Part shown: positions 26,025-34,836 of the stretch, piece after piece | Layout of the letters: each line of letters opens with the position of its first letter | Numbering within the stretch: the first letter of the stretch is position 1 | Origin: Streptomyces sp. XY006 | GTDB lineage: Bacteria; Actinomycetota; Actinomycetes; Streptomycetales; Streptomycetaceae | DNA length: 64,000 nucleotides | NCBI RefSeq assembly: GCF_002237655.1 | Contig: NZ_NOKT01000016.1 | Coordinates: forward strand, 62,001 to 126,000 | Reading direction: 5' to 3' | Translations under genes and position numbers: made by a program | Notes under the pieces: generated by a model | Seen by the model: the letters and a program-made list of their open reading frames with translations, nothing else | Told to the model about the DNA's origin: nothing | Databases searched by the model: none

Positions 26025-27179
26025 ATGAGCGACAGGCACATCAGTCAGCACTTCGAGACGCTCGCGATCCACGCGGGCAACACCGCCGACCCCCTGACGG
26101 GCGCGGTCGTCCCGCCGATCTACCAGGTGTCCACCTACAAGCAGGACGGCGTCGGCGGCCTGCGCGGCGGCTACGAGTACAGCCGCAGCGCCAATCCCAC
26201 CAGGACCGCGCTGGAGGAGAACCTCGCCGCCCTGGAGGGCGGCCGCCGCGGTCTCGCGTTCGCGTCCGGGCTGGCGGCCGAGGACTGCCTGCTGCGCACG
26301 CTGCTCGCCCCCGGCGACCACGTGGTCATCCCCAACGACGCCTACGGCGGCACGTTCCGCCTGTTCGCCAAGGTCGTCGCCCGCTGGGGCGTGGAGTGGT
26401 CGGTGGCCGACACGAGCGACCCGGCCGCCGTGCGCGCCGCCCTCACCCCGAAGACCAAGGTCGTGTGGGTGGAGACCCCCTCCAACCCGCTCCTCGGCAT
26501 CACCGACATCGCCGCCGTCGCCCAGGTCGCCCGGGACGCGGGTGCGAAGCTCGTCGTCGACAACACCTTCGCCACGCCGTACCTGCAGCAGCCGCTGTCC
26601 CTCGGCGCGGACGTCGTGGTGCACTCCCTGACCAAGTACATGGGCGGCCACTCGGACGTCGTCGGCGGCGCCCTGATCGTCAGCGACCCCGGGCTCGGCG
26701 AGGAACTGGCCTTCCACCAGAACGCGATGGGCGCCGTCGCCGGTCCCTTCGACTCCTGGCTGGTGCTGCGCGGCACCAAGACGCTCGCGGTACGGATGGA
26801 CCGGCACAGCGAGAACGCCGCCAAGGTCGCCGACATGCTCACCCGCCACGCGCGCGTGACGAGCGTGCTCTACCCGGGCCTGCCGGAGCACCCCGGCCAC
26901 GAGGTCGCCGCCAAGCAGATGAAGTCCTTCGGCGGCATGATCTCCTTCCGCGTCGAGGGCGGGGAGGAGGCGGCCGTCGAGGTCTGCAACCGGGCCAAGG
27001 TCTTCACGCTGGGCGAGTCCCTGGGCGGTGTCGAGTCGCTGATCGAGCACCCGGGGCGGATGACCCACGCGTCCGTGGCCGGCTCGCTCCTGGAGGTCCC
27101 CGGCGACCTGGTGCGGCTGTCCGTCGGCATCGAGAACGCCGACGACCTGCTGGAGGACCTGCAGCAGGCGCTCGGCTAG
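26025..27179 (+). CDS. metB: Cystathionine gamma-synthase/lyase (PLP)
   Basis: 384 residues. It belongs to the trans-sulfuration PLP family joining cysteine and an activated homoserine (or acting in reverse transsulfuration as a lyase). Visible are SANPTRTALEENLAALEGG, FASGLAAEDCLL, DNTFATPYLQQPL (Asp binding PLP), the PLP lysine in VHSLTKYMGGHSDVVGG, and TLGESLGGVESLIEHPGRMTH. Synthase versus lyase cannot be settled by eye. TACCCT (26011-26016) lies eight bases before the ATG and there is no Shine-Dalgarno, so a leaderless transcript is likely. No SAM riboswitch is evident upstream. Confidence 0.9.
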   Translation: MSDRHISQHFETLAIHAGNTADPLTGAVVPPIYQVSTYKQDGVGGLRGGYEYSRSANPTRTALEENLAALEGGRRGLAFASGLAAEDCLLRTLLAPGDHVVIPNDAYGGTFRLFAKVVARWGVEWSVADTSDPAAVRAALTPKTKVVWVETPSNPLLGITDIAAVAQVARDAGAKLVVDNTFATPYLQQPLSLGADVVVHSLTKYMGGHSDVVGGALIVSDPGLGEELAFHQNAMGAVAGPFDSWLVLRGTKTLAVRMDRHSENAAKVADMLTRHARVTSVLYPGLPEHPGHEVAAKQMKSFGGMISFRVEGGEEAAVEVCNRAKVFTLGESLGGVESLIEHPGRMTHASVAGSLLEVPGDLVRLSVGIENADDLLEDLQQALG

Positions 27180-27195
27180 CCGGACGCCGGCCGGA

Positions 27196-27444
27196 TCACC
27201 AGCCGGTCAGGGGTGGGGTCGTGTGCGACGGCGGCTCCACCCACGGGCGGGCCGTCAGCGCCCACACCGTGAACGCCACGGCCGCCGCGCACAGCAGCAG
27301 CCACAGCGCGCGGCGGGCGAGCGCCCGGCGCCGCAGCATGCGGGTGCCCCGGCGCACCGCCTCCGGGTGGATCTCGGGCGGCAGGGGCCGCTGCGCCTGC
27401 TCCAGGAGCCGCCGCACGGTCGCCTCGCGATCGCTCCCCCTCAC
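27196..27444 (-). CDS. Small single-pass membrane protein downstream of an ECF-like sigma gene
   Basis: 82 residues. The cytoplasmic N-terminal half is basic and helical (DREATVRRLLEQAQRPLPPE; EAVRRGTRMLRRRALARR), then comes one helix (ALWLLLCAAAVAFTVWAL) and a short Pro/Thr tail. GTG 27444 was chosen because GGAGG lies five bases ahead; GTG 27456 would add four residues. The position after a sigma-like gene and the N-in single-pass layout suggest a tiny anti-sigma-like partner. There is no zinc anti-sigma (HxxxCxxC) motif. Confidence 0.7.
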   Translation of the reverse strand: MRGSDREATVRRLLEQAQRPLPPEIHPEAVRRGTRMLRRRALARRALWLLLCAAAVAFTVWALTARPWVEPPSHTTPPLTGW

Positions 27445-27526
27445 GTCCGCCTCCACTCACCGTGCGGGCCGCCGCCCCGGGCGCTTCGTCCGGGTGGCCG
27501 TCCGGCCGCTCGTCCGGCAGGTCGCC

Positions 27527-28030
27527 TCATGACGGCACCGCCTTCGCGGTCCGGACGGCCGGGGCCGGGCCCCGCGGGCGGCGCAGCAGCGTGGTCGTCG
27601 CCCGGTGACAGATGGCCCTCACCCGTTCGGGGGACAGGCCGAGCAGGGCAGCGGCCTGCTCCTCGGCGACCCCCTCGTACAGCCTGAGCACGACGATCAG
27701 CCGCTCCTGCGGGGTGAGCGCGGCCAGGGGGCTCGCGGGGTGCGGGCGGGAGCGGACGAGTCCGCCGTGCTGGTGCCAGGCGCCGCGCGCGAAGCGGGTG
27801 GCGAGTTCCTGGCGGGTGCGGTCGTAGGGGTCCTCGCCGCGCAGCCCGTCCCAGCGCGCGTACGTGTGGGCCAGTGACAGCGTCAGCAGGCGTCGCGCCC
27901 GCGGGTTGTCGTCCGGGTCCTCGGCGGTGAGCAGGGTGGCGGCGTGCAGCAGCCGCCCGGCCGCGCCCGCGACGAACGCCTCGAACTCCCGGGCGCGACG
28001 GGCTGCCCGGTACGCATGCCGCTCCCGCAC
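27527..28030 (-). CDS. Sigma-70-family (ECF-like) protein with degenerate region 2
   Basis: 167 residues. The C-terminal region 4 is clear: LAALTPQERLIVVLRLYEGV, then EEQAAALLGLSPERVRAICH as the helix-turn-helix. The N-terminal region corresponding to sigma2 (EFEAFVAGAAGRLLHAATLL through RRLLTLSLAHTYARW) keeps the helical pattern. It lacks the aromatic promoter-melting motif expected of region 2.3. It resembles SigE-like small sigma factors of streptomycetes, but activity is uncertain. GTG 28030 is preferred because GGGAGG lies just upstream; a GTG at 28078 would add 16 residues. It probably forms an operon with the small membrane protein that follows. Confidence 0.68.
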   Translation of the reverse strand: MRERHAYRAARRAREFEAFVAGAAGRLLHAATLLTAEDPDDNPRARRLLTLSLAHTYARWDGLRGEDPYDRTRQELATRFARGAWHQHGGLVRSRPHPASPLAALTPQERLIVVLRLYEGVAEEQAAALLGLSPERVRAICHRATTTLLRRPRGPAPAVRTAKAVPS

Positions 28031-28371
28031 CTCGCCTCCCGCCCCACGGCGCCCCTGAGGACCGGACCCCGGCCGCACACGGCGGGGCCCGCTCTCATAT
28101 CAGGCCAGAGGCCCCCCACCGGTCAAGAGCCGCGCACGACCCACCACACACGCCCACGGCACAGCGGGCCCCGGCGCCGCGACCCCGGGCCGCAGGGAAG
28201 TGACTCCGGGCGCGGGGCCGTGGCTGCGCGCCGCAGGGCAGCGGGGGCCGTGCGGGGGCGCGGTCCGGGGAGGGGGAGGGGAGGTGCCTGTCGGGCGGCG
28301 GTGTCGGCGTCCGCCTCCGTGCGGCCTGTGCGGGCGTGCCCGCCGTCCCCTCGGCCGGGCCGGGGGTGTGG
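28031..28371. other. 341-base gap with no gene
   Basis: GC-rich sequence between the start of the sigma-like gene and the 3' end of the MarR gene. Reading frames here are Arg/Ala/Gly-rich and lack start sites with ribosome binding sites. Apart from the probable promoter of the sigma-like gene, nothing is evident. Confidence 0.6.
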
Positions 28372-28896
28372 TCAGGAGTCGGGCTGGGCCTCCGGTCCGG
28401 GTACCCCCTGGGCCGACATGCGGGACGACAGCGCGGTGTTGAAGCGCGTCAGGAGGGAGCAGAACGCCTCGCGCTCCTCCGGCTTCCAGTCCTGGGTGAG
28501 CTCGGCCATCAACTGCCGCCGGGACGAGCGCACTTCCTCCAGCCGGGACTGCCCGCGCGGGGACAGCTGGAGCACCACCGCCCGTCCGTCCTCGGGGTGG
28601 GAGGTGCGCTTGACCAGGCCGGTGTCGACGAGCGGGGCCACCTGCCGGGTGACCGTCGACGAGTCGATCCCCATGCTCGCCGCGAGCGCCTTGACGCCCA
28701 TCGGCCCTTCCTTGTCGAGCCGGTTGAGCAGCAGGTACGCGGCGCGGTCCATCGAGTTGCGCACCTGCCCCACCCCGCCGAGCCGGGTCTGTTCCGCACG
28801 ACGGGCGAACAACGCCACCTCGTGCTGCAGCGTGTCGAGGAGACCGGTGTCACCGACGGTCGTCATGTCCATCGACATTTCAGGTGTTGTGGGCAT
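28372..28896 (-). CDS. MarR-family transcriptional regulator
   Basis: 174 residues. The winged helix is complete: GVKALAASMGIDSSTVTRQV as the recognition helices, then LVDTGLVKRTSHPEDGRAVVLQLSPRG as the wing with the conserved D-x-R. A C-terminal dimer helix follows. It is divergent from threonine dehydratase with 145 bases in between. Start ATG 28896 is the most upstream plausible site; later Met codons at 28878, 28872 and 28866 are possible, since no clear Shine-Dalgarno supports any of them. Ligand and targets are unknown. Confidence 0.87.
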   Translation of the reverse strand: MPTTPEMSMDMTTVGDTGLLDTLQHEVALFARRAEQTRLGGVGQVRNSMDRAAYLLLNRLDKEGPMGVKALAASMGIDSSTVTRQVAPLVDTGLVKRTSHPEDGRAVVLQLSPRGQSRLEEVRSSRRQLMAELTQDWKPEEREAFCSLLTRFNTALSSRMSAQGVPGPEAQPDS

Positions 28897-29041
28897 GGCC
28901 GGGGGCTCACTTCGTGGAGGGCTGGCAGATTGGGGGACAGGGTACGCGGCCGGAAGGTGGGTCGTACCGGCGCTGCGCAAAGCGGGTCTCGGAGGTTGGT
29001 CACAACGGCCGTTCCCGCCCGTGAACTGCGATGCTGGAGTC

Positions 29042-30271
29042 ATGAGCTACAGCACCGGTGACTCCTTTCGGACCGTCACCCTCGACGACGTTCGCGGCGC
29101 CCGGAAGATGCTGTCGGGTGTGGCGCGGGTGACCGCGATGGAGACCAGCAGGCACCTGTCCCGCACGGTGGGCTCGCCCGTCCACCTCAAGTGCGAGAAC
29201 CTCCAGCGCACGGGCTCGTTCAAGCTGCGCGGCGCGTACGTGCGGATCGCCGGTCTGCTGCCCGAGGAGCGCGCCGCCGGTGTCGTCGCCGCGAGCGCCG
29301 GCAACCACGCCCAGGGCGTCGCCCTCGCCTCCTCCCTGCTCGGCGTGCGCTCCACGGTGTTCATGCCCAAGGGCGCCCCGCTGCCCAAGGTCAGCGCCAC
29401 CCGCGAGTACGGGGCCGAGGTGCGGCTGCACGGCCAGGTCGTCGACGAGACGCTGGCCGCGGCGCAGGAGTACGCGGCCGGGACGGGCGCGGTGTTCATC
29501 CACCCCTTCGACCACCCGGACATCATCGCGGGCCAGGGCACGGTGGGCCTGGAGATCCTGGAGCAGTGCCCCGAGGCGCGCACGATCGTGGTCGGCATCG
29601 GCGGCGGCGGTCTCGCCGCCGGGATCGCGGTGGCGGTGAAGGCCCTGCGGCCCGACGTCCGGATCGTCGGCGTCCAGGCGGCCGGCGCCGCCGCCTATCC
29701 GCCCTCGCTCGCGGCGGGACGGCCGGTCACGGTCGACAACCCGGCGACCATGGCCGACGGCATCAAGGTCGGGCGCCCGGGGGACGTGCCGTTCGACATC
29801 ATCGGCGAGCTGGTCGACGAGGTGCGCACGGTCAGCGAGGACGAGCTGTCCGCCGCGCTGCTGCTGTGCCTGGAGCGGGCCAAGCTGGTCGTGGAGCCGG
29901 CCGGGGCGAGCCCCGTCGCCGCGCTGCTGAGCGAGCCGGGCGCCTTCGAGGGCCCGGTCGTCGCGGTGCTCTCCGGCGGCAACGTCGACCCGGTGCTGAT
30001 GGAGCGCGTGCTGCGGCACGGCATGGCCGCGCAGGGCCGCTACCTGGCCGTCCGGCTGCGGCTGACGGACCGGCCCGGTGCTCTCGCCACACTTCTGGGC
30101 GTGTTGTCAGTGGTCGACGCTAACGTCCTCGACGTGAGTCATGTGCGAACCGACCCGCGGCTCGGGCTCACGGAGGCGGAGGTCGAGCTCCACCTGGAGA
30201 CGAAGGGCCCGGCGCACTGCGCCGAGCTGGGCCAGGCGCTGCGCGAGGCGGGCTACACGGTCATCGACTGA
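29042..30271 (+). CDS. ilvA: Threonine ammonia-lyase (threonine dehydratase), with ACT domain
   Basis: Converts L-threonine to 2-oxobutanoate and ammonia, feeding isoleucine synthesis. 409 residues. PLP lysine: QRTGSFKLRGAYVR (about residue 60). SAGNHAQGVA, the phosphate-binding GIGGGGLAAG and the SGGN loop are present. The C-terminal ACT-like regulatory domain starts near LAVRLRLTDRPGALATLLGVL. The length and single ACT domain fit the short threonine dehydratase (IlvA/TdcB-like) of actinobacteria. Whether it is biosynthetic or catabolic is not certain from the sequence. It is monocistronic. Confidence 0.9.
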   Translation: MSYSTGDSFRTVTLDDVRGARKMLSGVARVTAMETSRHLSRTVGSPVHLKCENLQRTGSFKLRGAYVRIAGLLPEERAAGVVAASAGNHAQGVALASSLLGVRSTVFMPKGAPLPKVSATREYGAEVRLHGQVVDETLAAAQEYAAGTGAVFIHPFDHPDIIAGQGTVGLEILEQCPEARTIVVGIGGGGLAAGIAVAVKALRPDVRIVGVQAAGAAAYPPSLAAGRPVTVDNPATMADGIKVGRPGDVPFDIIGELVDEVRTVSEDELSAALLLCLERAKLVVEPAGASPVAALLSEPGAFEGPVVAVLSGGNVDPVLMERVLRHGMAAQGRYLAVRLRLTDRPGALATLLGVLSVVDANVLDVSHVRTDPRLGLTEAEVELHLETKGPAHCAELGQALREAGYTVID

Positions 30272-30348
30272 CCGCGCGTCCCGGCCGGCTCCCCGGCGGC
30301 CCGGTTCAAGATCGCCCTCGTCCCCCGTACCGCATGCGGAGAAAGTCA

Positions 30349-30377
30349 TTGAGAGACGCGATACATCGCGTTATGGT
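30349..30377 (+). promoter_or_regulatory. Promoter of the DrrAB-type operon with an operator in its spacer
   Basis: TTGAGA (30349-30354) and TATGGT (30372-30377) are 17 bases apart. The spacer is almost entirely a perfect palindrome, ACGCGAT-AC-ATCGCGT (30356-30371). A bound dimer would block RNA polymerase, as TetR-type repressors do. No regulator gene is adjacent. Confidence 0.6.
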
Positions 30378-30438
30378 GTGTCCGTGAGAAGCCTCACCGG
30401 GCATCTGTCCGGCCATCCCCGAAGACGTGGAGATTTGT

Positions 30439-31416
30439 ATGCCAGGCGCCATTTACGCCGAGGGTCTGGTCAAGACCTTCGGTGACGTCAGGGCCTTGGA
30501 CGGCGTCGACCTCGACGTGCCCGAGGGCACGGTCCTCGGCCTGCTCGGGCCGAACGGCGCGGGCAAGACGACCACCGTCCGCTGCCTGACCACCCTGCTG
30601 CGGCCCGACAGCGGTCGGGCCGTCGTCGCGGGCATGGACGTGCTGAAGCAACCCGAGGCGGTCCGCCGGTCCATCGGCCTGTCCGGCCAGTTCGCGGCGG
30701 TCGACGAATACCTGACCGGCCGGGAGAACCTGCAGATGGTCGGGCAGCTCTACCAGATGAAGTCCAAGGCGGCGAAGGAGCGCGCGGCCGAGCTGCTGGA
30801 GCAGTTCCACCTCACGGACGCCGCCGACCGCCCCGCCAAGACCTACTCGGGCGGCATGCGCCGCCGCCTCGACCTCGCCGCGGCCCTCGTCGTCTCGCCG
30901 CCCGTGATGTTCATGGACGAGCCGACCACCGGCCTCGACCCGCGCAACCGCCAGCAGCTGTGGGAGGTCATCAAGCAGCTCGTCTCCGGGGGCACGACAC
31001 TGCTGCTGACCACGCAGTACCTGGAGGAGGCCGACCACCTGGCGCACGACATCGCGGTGGTCGACCAGGGCAAGGTCATCGCCCAGGGCACCTCCGACCA
31101 GCTCAAGGCCCGCACCGGCGGCGAGCGCGTCGAGGTCGTCGTCCACGAGCGCGAGCACATCCCCACCGCCGCCGAGGTCCTCACCGGCTTCGCCAAGGGC
31201 GAGGTCACGGTCGAGGACCACATGCGCAAGCTCACGGCCCCGGTGACCGGCGGCGCCAAGCTCCTGGCCGAGGTCATCCGCGAGCTGGACACACGCGGCA
31301 TCGAGATCGACGACATCGGCCTGCGCCGGCCGACCCTCGACGACGTCTTCCTCTCCCTGACGGGACACGTCGCCGAGGCCAAGGACGACGAGAGCGACAA
31401 GGAGGCCGACCGGTGA
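30439..31416 (+). CDS. DrrA-type ABC transporter ATP-binding protein
   Basis: 325 residues. Walker A GPNGAGKTT (37-45), signature YSGGMRRRLDLAAAL, Walker B VMFMDEPTTGLD, H-loop LTTQY. The C-terminal extension beyond the ATPase core contains VEDHMRKLTAPVTGGAKLL and RRPTLDDVFLSLTGH, characteristic of daunorubicin-resistance DrrA. The start is ATG 30439 with GGAG six bases upstream. Its stop overlaps the start of the permease by four bases (GTGA). It likely exports a hydrophobic drug or metabolite and is controlled at the palindromic promoter upstream. Confidence 0.92.
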   Translation: MPGAIYAEGLVKTFGDVRALDGVDLDVPEGTVLGLLGPNGAGKTTTVRCLTTLLRPDSGRAVVAGMDVLKQPEAVRRSIGLSGQFAAVDEYLTGRENLQMVGQLYQMKSKAAKERAAELLEQFHLTDAADRPAKTYSGGMRRRLDLAAALVVSPPVMFMDEPTTGLDPRNRQQLWEVIKQLVSGGTTLLLTTQYLEEADHLAHDIAVVDQGKVIAQGTSDQLKARTGGERVEVVVHEREHIPTAAEVLTGFAKGEVTVEDHMRKLTAPVTGGAKLLAEVIRELDTRGIEIDDIGLRRPTLDDVFLSLTGHVAEAKDDESDKEADR

Positions 31417-32213
31417 GCGCCCTCAGCGATTCCGCGGTCATCGCCCGCAGGAACCTGATCCGCATGGGCCGGATCCCCGAGATGATCATCTTCGGGCTGT
31501 TCCAGCCGATCATGTTCGTGGTGCTGTTCACCTACGTGTTCGGCGGCTCGATCCAGGTCGGCTCGTCCAACTCGACGCAGGCCTATCGCGAGTTCCTGAT
31601 GGCCGGCATCTTCGCCCAGACCGTCACGTTCGCCACCGCGGGCGCGGGTGCGGGCATCGCCGACGACATGCACAAGGGCCTCATCGACCGGTTCCGCTCG
31701 CTGCCGATGGCGCGTGGCGCGGTGCTGACCGGCCGGACCATCGCCGACCTGGTGCAGACGGCGCTCACCCTCGTGGTCCTGGCCATCGTGGCGGTGATCG
31801 TCGGCTGGCGTACGCACGAGAACTTCGGCAAGGTGCTCGCCGGCTTCGGTCTGCTGCTGCTCTTCGGCTACGCGTTCTCGTGGATCGGCGCGCTCATCGG
31901 CCTGTCCGTGCGCACCCCCGAAGCGGCGACCTCGGGCGGTCTGATCTGGCTCTTCCCGCTGACCTTCATCTCGAACGCGTTCGTGGACGCGAACCTGATG
32001 CCCTCGTTCCTGCGGCACATCGCGGAGTGGAACCCGTTCAGCGCGGTGGTGCAGGCCTGCCGGGAGCTGTTCGGCAACCTCCCGCCGGGCTTCAAGACGC
32101 CCGACGCCTGGCCCATGCAGCACCCCGTGTGGGCCTCGCTGATCTGGTCGGTCGTGATCATCGCGGTCTTCCGGACGCTGGCGGTCCGCAAGTACCGCCG
32201 GGCCACCGGCTGA
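31413..32213 (+). CDS. DrrB-type ABC-2 exporter permease
   Basis: 266 residues, six predicted helices. The ABC-2 elements are a first helix FGLFQPIMFVVLFTYVFGGS, the loop GIADDMHKGLIDRFRSLPMA (conserved in DrrB), SPxx-like RTPEAATSGGLIWLFPLTF, and the final LRHIAEWNPFSAVVQACREL. The GTG start overlaps the stop of the ATPase gene, so the two are made together as a two-gene exporter. Confidence 0.92.
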   Translation: MSALSDSAVIARRNLIRMGRIPEMIIFGLFQPIMFVVLFTYVFGGSIQVGSSNSTQAYREFLMAGIFAQTVTFATAGAGAGIADDMHKGLIDRFRSLPMARGAVLTGRTIADLVQTALTLVVLAIVAVIVGWRTHENFGKVLAGFGLLLLFGYAFSWIGALIGLSVRTPEAATSGGLIWLFPLTFISNAFVDANLMPSFLRHIAEWNPFSAVVQACRELFGNLPPGFKTPDAWPMQHPVWASLIWSVVIIAVFRTLAVRKYRRATG

Positions 32214-32337
32214 CGGCTCCGGATCCGGCCGGGTCTCCGGCTCGGTCGGCGGGAGCCGGTGTGACCGGCGGCGGCAAGTCGATGCCCCCGGTGCCCGAGG
32301 GCTGCCGGGGGCGGGTCCGGGTCCGGACGGTGGCGGC

Positions 32338-32835
32338 TCAGCCCTCGTACGGCTCGGCCTTCAGGATCTTCACCGAGGCCTTCTTGCCGTTCGGCAGCTC
32401 GTACTGCGCGTCCTCGCCGACCTTGTGGCCGATCACGCCGCTGCCCAGCGGGGACTGCGGCGAGTACGTCTCGATGTCGGAGCTCGCGTACTCGCGCGAG
32501 GCGAGCAGGAACGTCAGCGTGTCGTCCTCGTCGCCGTCGAACGCGATCGTGACGACCATGCCGGGCGCCACGGCGCCGTCCGCCGCGGGCGCCTCTCCGA
32601 CCTTGGCGCTTTCGAGGAGCTGGGTGAGCTGGCGCACGCGCAGTTCCTGCTTGCCCTGCTCCTCCTTGGCCGCGTGGTACCCGCCGTTCTCCCGCAGGTC
32701 GCCCTCCTCGCGCGCGGCGGCGATCTTCGCGGAGATCTCCGCCCGCGCGGGACCAGTAAGGTACTCAAGCTCAGCCTTGAGCTTGTTGTACGCCTCCTGG
32801 GTCAGCCAGGTGACGTTCTCGCTGGTCTGGGTCAC
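32338..32835 (-). CDS. greA: Transcription elongation factor GreA
   Basis: Rescues backtracked RNA polymerase by promoting transcript cleavage. 165 residues. The N-terminal coiled coil has the acidic tip residues in AAREEGDLRENGGYHAAK (the two acidic residues of the D-L-R-E-N motif). The C-terminal FKBP-like domain ends in YSPQSPLGSGVIGHKVGE. The start is GTG 32835 behind GAGGAGC. The gene lies convergent to the DrrAB genes and alone. Confidence 0.96.
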   Translation of the reverse strand: MTQTSENVTWLTQEAYNKLKAELEYLTGPARAEISAKIAAAREEGDLRENGGYHAAKEEQGKQELRVRQLTQLLESAKVGEAPAADGAVAPGMVVTIAFDGDEDDTLTFLLASREYASSDIETYSPQSPLGSGVIGHKVGEDAQYELPNGKKASVKILKAEPYEG

Positions 32836-33013
32836 AGGTGCTCCTCGTAGGTACTGGGAATACAAAGCATCGCCCTACCCAGAAGAATGTTCCTTCACGG
32901 ATGGGCGAAACCACGAGCCTAACAATTCAGGGGCCGCAGGGGGAGGACATAAGCCACCAGATTCACGTCAACGCAGCTCAGAGGCTACGTATTGCGGGTG
33001 ACGCGCGGCCGTC

Positions 33014-33412
33014 TCAGGCGGCGTGGCAGCCCAGCAGCTCGGCGGTCGTCCCCGGGGCGGTCGTACGGAGCGTGACGACCTGGTCGATGCGGGTGTCGTC
33101 CCCGTCGAAGCGGAAGTCGGCCCGGCCCACCTCGGCCCCGTCCTCGGCCTGCGAGCGCACGGTGCAGTAGCCCTCGGTGCCGGCGTCCTTGCGGACCTCC
33201 AGATGCACCCGCACGGACTCCTTGCCCGGCTCGAAGCTGATCACCTCGGCACTGATCTCGTTCTGCGCGACGTAGTGGTAGCCGAACCAGCCGACGAGCC
33301 CCAGCAGCGCCACCGCGAGGAAAGCACCGACGACCTTGAGCTTGCGGTCGGCGCGCTCGTCCGAGGAGCGGCCGTAGCGGCCCTCGGGCGGTCGCGTGCT
33401 CGCCGTGGTCAT
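33014..33412 (-). CDS. DUF4307 membrane protein
   Basis: 132 residues. A basic cytoplasmic N-terminus (GRYGRSSDERADRKLKVVG), one membrane helix (AFLAVALLGLVGWFGYHYV) and an extracellular beta domain with two cysteines (EGYCTVRSQAEDGAEVGR; ELLGCH) fit the DUF4307 family. GGAGG lies six bases ahead of ATG 33412. It is divergent from mca, an arrangement that recurs in actinobacteria. The function is unknown. Confidence 0.83.
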   Translation of the reverse strand: MTTASTRPPEGRYGRSSDERADRKLKVVGAFLAVALLGLVGWFGYHYVAQNEISAEVISFEPGKESVRVHLEVRKDAGTEGYCTVRSQAEDGAEVGRADFRFDGDDTRIDQVVTLRTTAPGTTAELLGCHAA

Positions 33413-33559
33413 GATCGTCCTCCAGACAGGGCCGGGACGAACGTCCCGAAAGGGGCCCCGGGACCCGGTCCCGGAATTATTCGCCCCCCGATTCGGTCAC
33501 TATAGAAGCCGCTGATTGCGCCGACGCACACAGGGCGCCGACTTACTGAGGATTGAGTC

Positions 33560-34441
33560 TTGACTGACCAGTTGCGACTGATGGCCGTTCACGCACACCC
33601 CGACGACGAGTCGAGCAAGGGCGCGGCGACCATGGCGAAGTACGTGTCCGAGGGGGTGGACGTGCTGGTCGTGACCTGCACGGGCGGGGAGCGCGGCTCC
33701 ATCCTCAACCCCAAGCTGCAGGGCGACGCGTACATCGAGGAGCACATCCACGAGGTGCGCAAGAAGGAGATGGACGAGGCCCGGGAGATCCTCGGCATCA
33801 AGCAGGAGTGGCTCGGCTTCGTCGACTCGGGCCTGCCCGAGGGCGACCCGCTGCCGCCGCTGCCGGAGGGCTGCTTCGCCCTGGAGGACGTCGACCACGC
33901 GGCCGGTGAGCTGGTCCGCAAGATCCGCTCCTTCCGCCCGCAGGTGATCACCACCTACGACGAGAACGGCGGCTACCCGCACCCCGACCACATCATGACC
34001 CACAAGATCTCGATGGTGGCGTTCGAGGGCGCGGCGGACACCGAGAAGTACCCGGAGGCCGAGTACGGCCCCGCCTACCAGCCGCAGAAGCTCTACTACA
34101 ACCAGGGCTTCAACCGCCCGCGCACCGAGGCCCTGCACCAGGCGATGCTCGACCGCGGCCTGGAGTCCCCCTACGGGGAATGGCTCAAGCGCTGGGAGGA
34201 GTCCGGGATGAAGCAGCGCACGCTGACCACGCACATCCCGTGCGCCGAGTTCTTCGAGATCCGCGACAAGGCGCTGATCGCGCACGCCACCCAGATCGAC
34301 CCCGACGGCGGCTGGTTCAAGGTCCCGATGGAGATCCAGAAGGAGGTCTGGCCGACGGAGGAGTACGAGCTGGCGAAGTCCCTCGTCGATACCTCCCTCC
34401 CCGAGGACGACCTCTTTGCGGGCATCCGCGACAATGCCTGA
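33560..34441 (+). CDS. mca: Mycothiol S-conjugate amidase
   Basis: Cleaves mycothiol S-conjugates of electrophiles to a mercapturic acid and glucosaminyl-inositol, a detoxification step limited to actinobacteria. 293 residues, LmbE/PIG-L fold. Zinc ligands are in AVHAHPDDES (His, Asp) and GYPHPDHIMTH. The length and the segment CTGGERGSILNPKLQGD match Mca; MshB shares the fold. The start is TTG 33560 with GAGG eight bases upstream; ATG 33581 would remove the conserved beginning. It precedes a short membrane protein gene. Confidence 0.93.
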   Translation: MTDQLRLMAVHAHPDDESSKGAATMAKYVSEGVDVLVVTCTGGERGSILNPKLQGDAYIEEHIHEVRKKEMDEAREILGIKQEWLGFVDSGLPEGDPLPPLPEGCFALEDVDHAAGELVRKIRSFRPQVITTYDENGGYPHPDHIMTHKISMVAFEGAADTEKYPEAEYGPAYQPQKLYYNQGFNRPRTEALHQAMLDRGLESPYGEWLKRWEESGMKQRTLTTHIPCAEFFEIRDKALIAHATQIDPDGGWFKVPMEIQKEVWPTEEYELAKSLVDTSLPEDDLFAGIRDNA

Positions 34442-34442
34442 C

Positions 34443-34727
34443 ATGAGCGCAAGCGCAAGCCTGGCAATGACGCACCTCGTCTCCTTCGCCAAGGAGATCG
34501 ACGAGGACAAGGTCACCCCCGGCGTCCTCGGCTTCATCGTCTTCGCGGTGATGGCGGCGGCGGTGTGGGCCCTGATGAAGTCGATGAACCGGCACATGAG
34601 CAGGGTCGACTTCACACAGGTCCCGGACCCGAGGGCCGAGGACGGCGAGCAGACCGGCACGGACGCGGCCCCCGCGGACGCCGAGGCCTCCTCCGCCCCA
34701 TCCGGCCAGGCGAAGAAGCAGGACTGA
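34443..34727 (+). CDS. Small membrane protein linked to mca
   Basis: 94 residues. One helix (VTPGVLGFIVFAVMAAAVWALM) is followed by a basic stretch and an acidic, Ala/Ser/Pro-rich tail. ATG 34443 lies two bases after the mca stop. ATG 34434, which overlaps the end of mca, is an alternative, and either gives translational coupling. No family is recognised beyond conservation next to mca in streptomycetes as I remember it. Confidence 0.75.
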   Translation: MSASASLAMTHLVSFAKEIDEDKVTPGVLGFIVFAVMAAAVWALMKSMNRHMSRVDFTQVPDPRAEDGEQTGTDAAPADAEASSAPSGQAKKQD

Positions 34728-34836
34728 CGTCCCCGCCCCGAGGGGCGGCACACACCCGTCGGCGAGGTCACACCGCCGGCGGGTGTCCCGGCGTTCCCGG
34801 ACCGGGGCCCGGGCCTGCGCTTTGGCCGGCCCGGGC

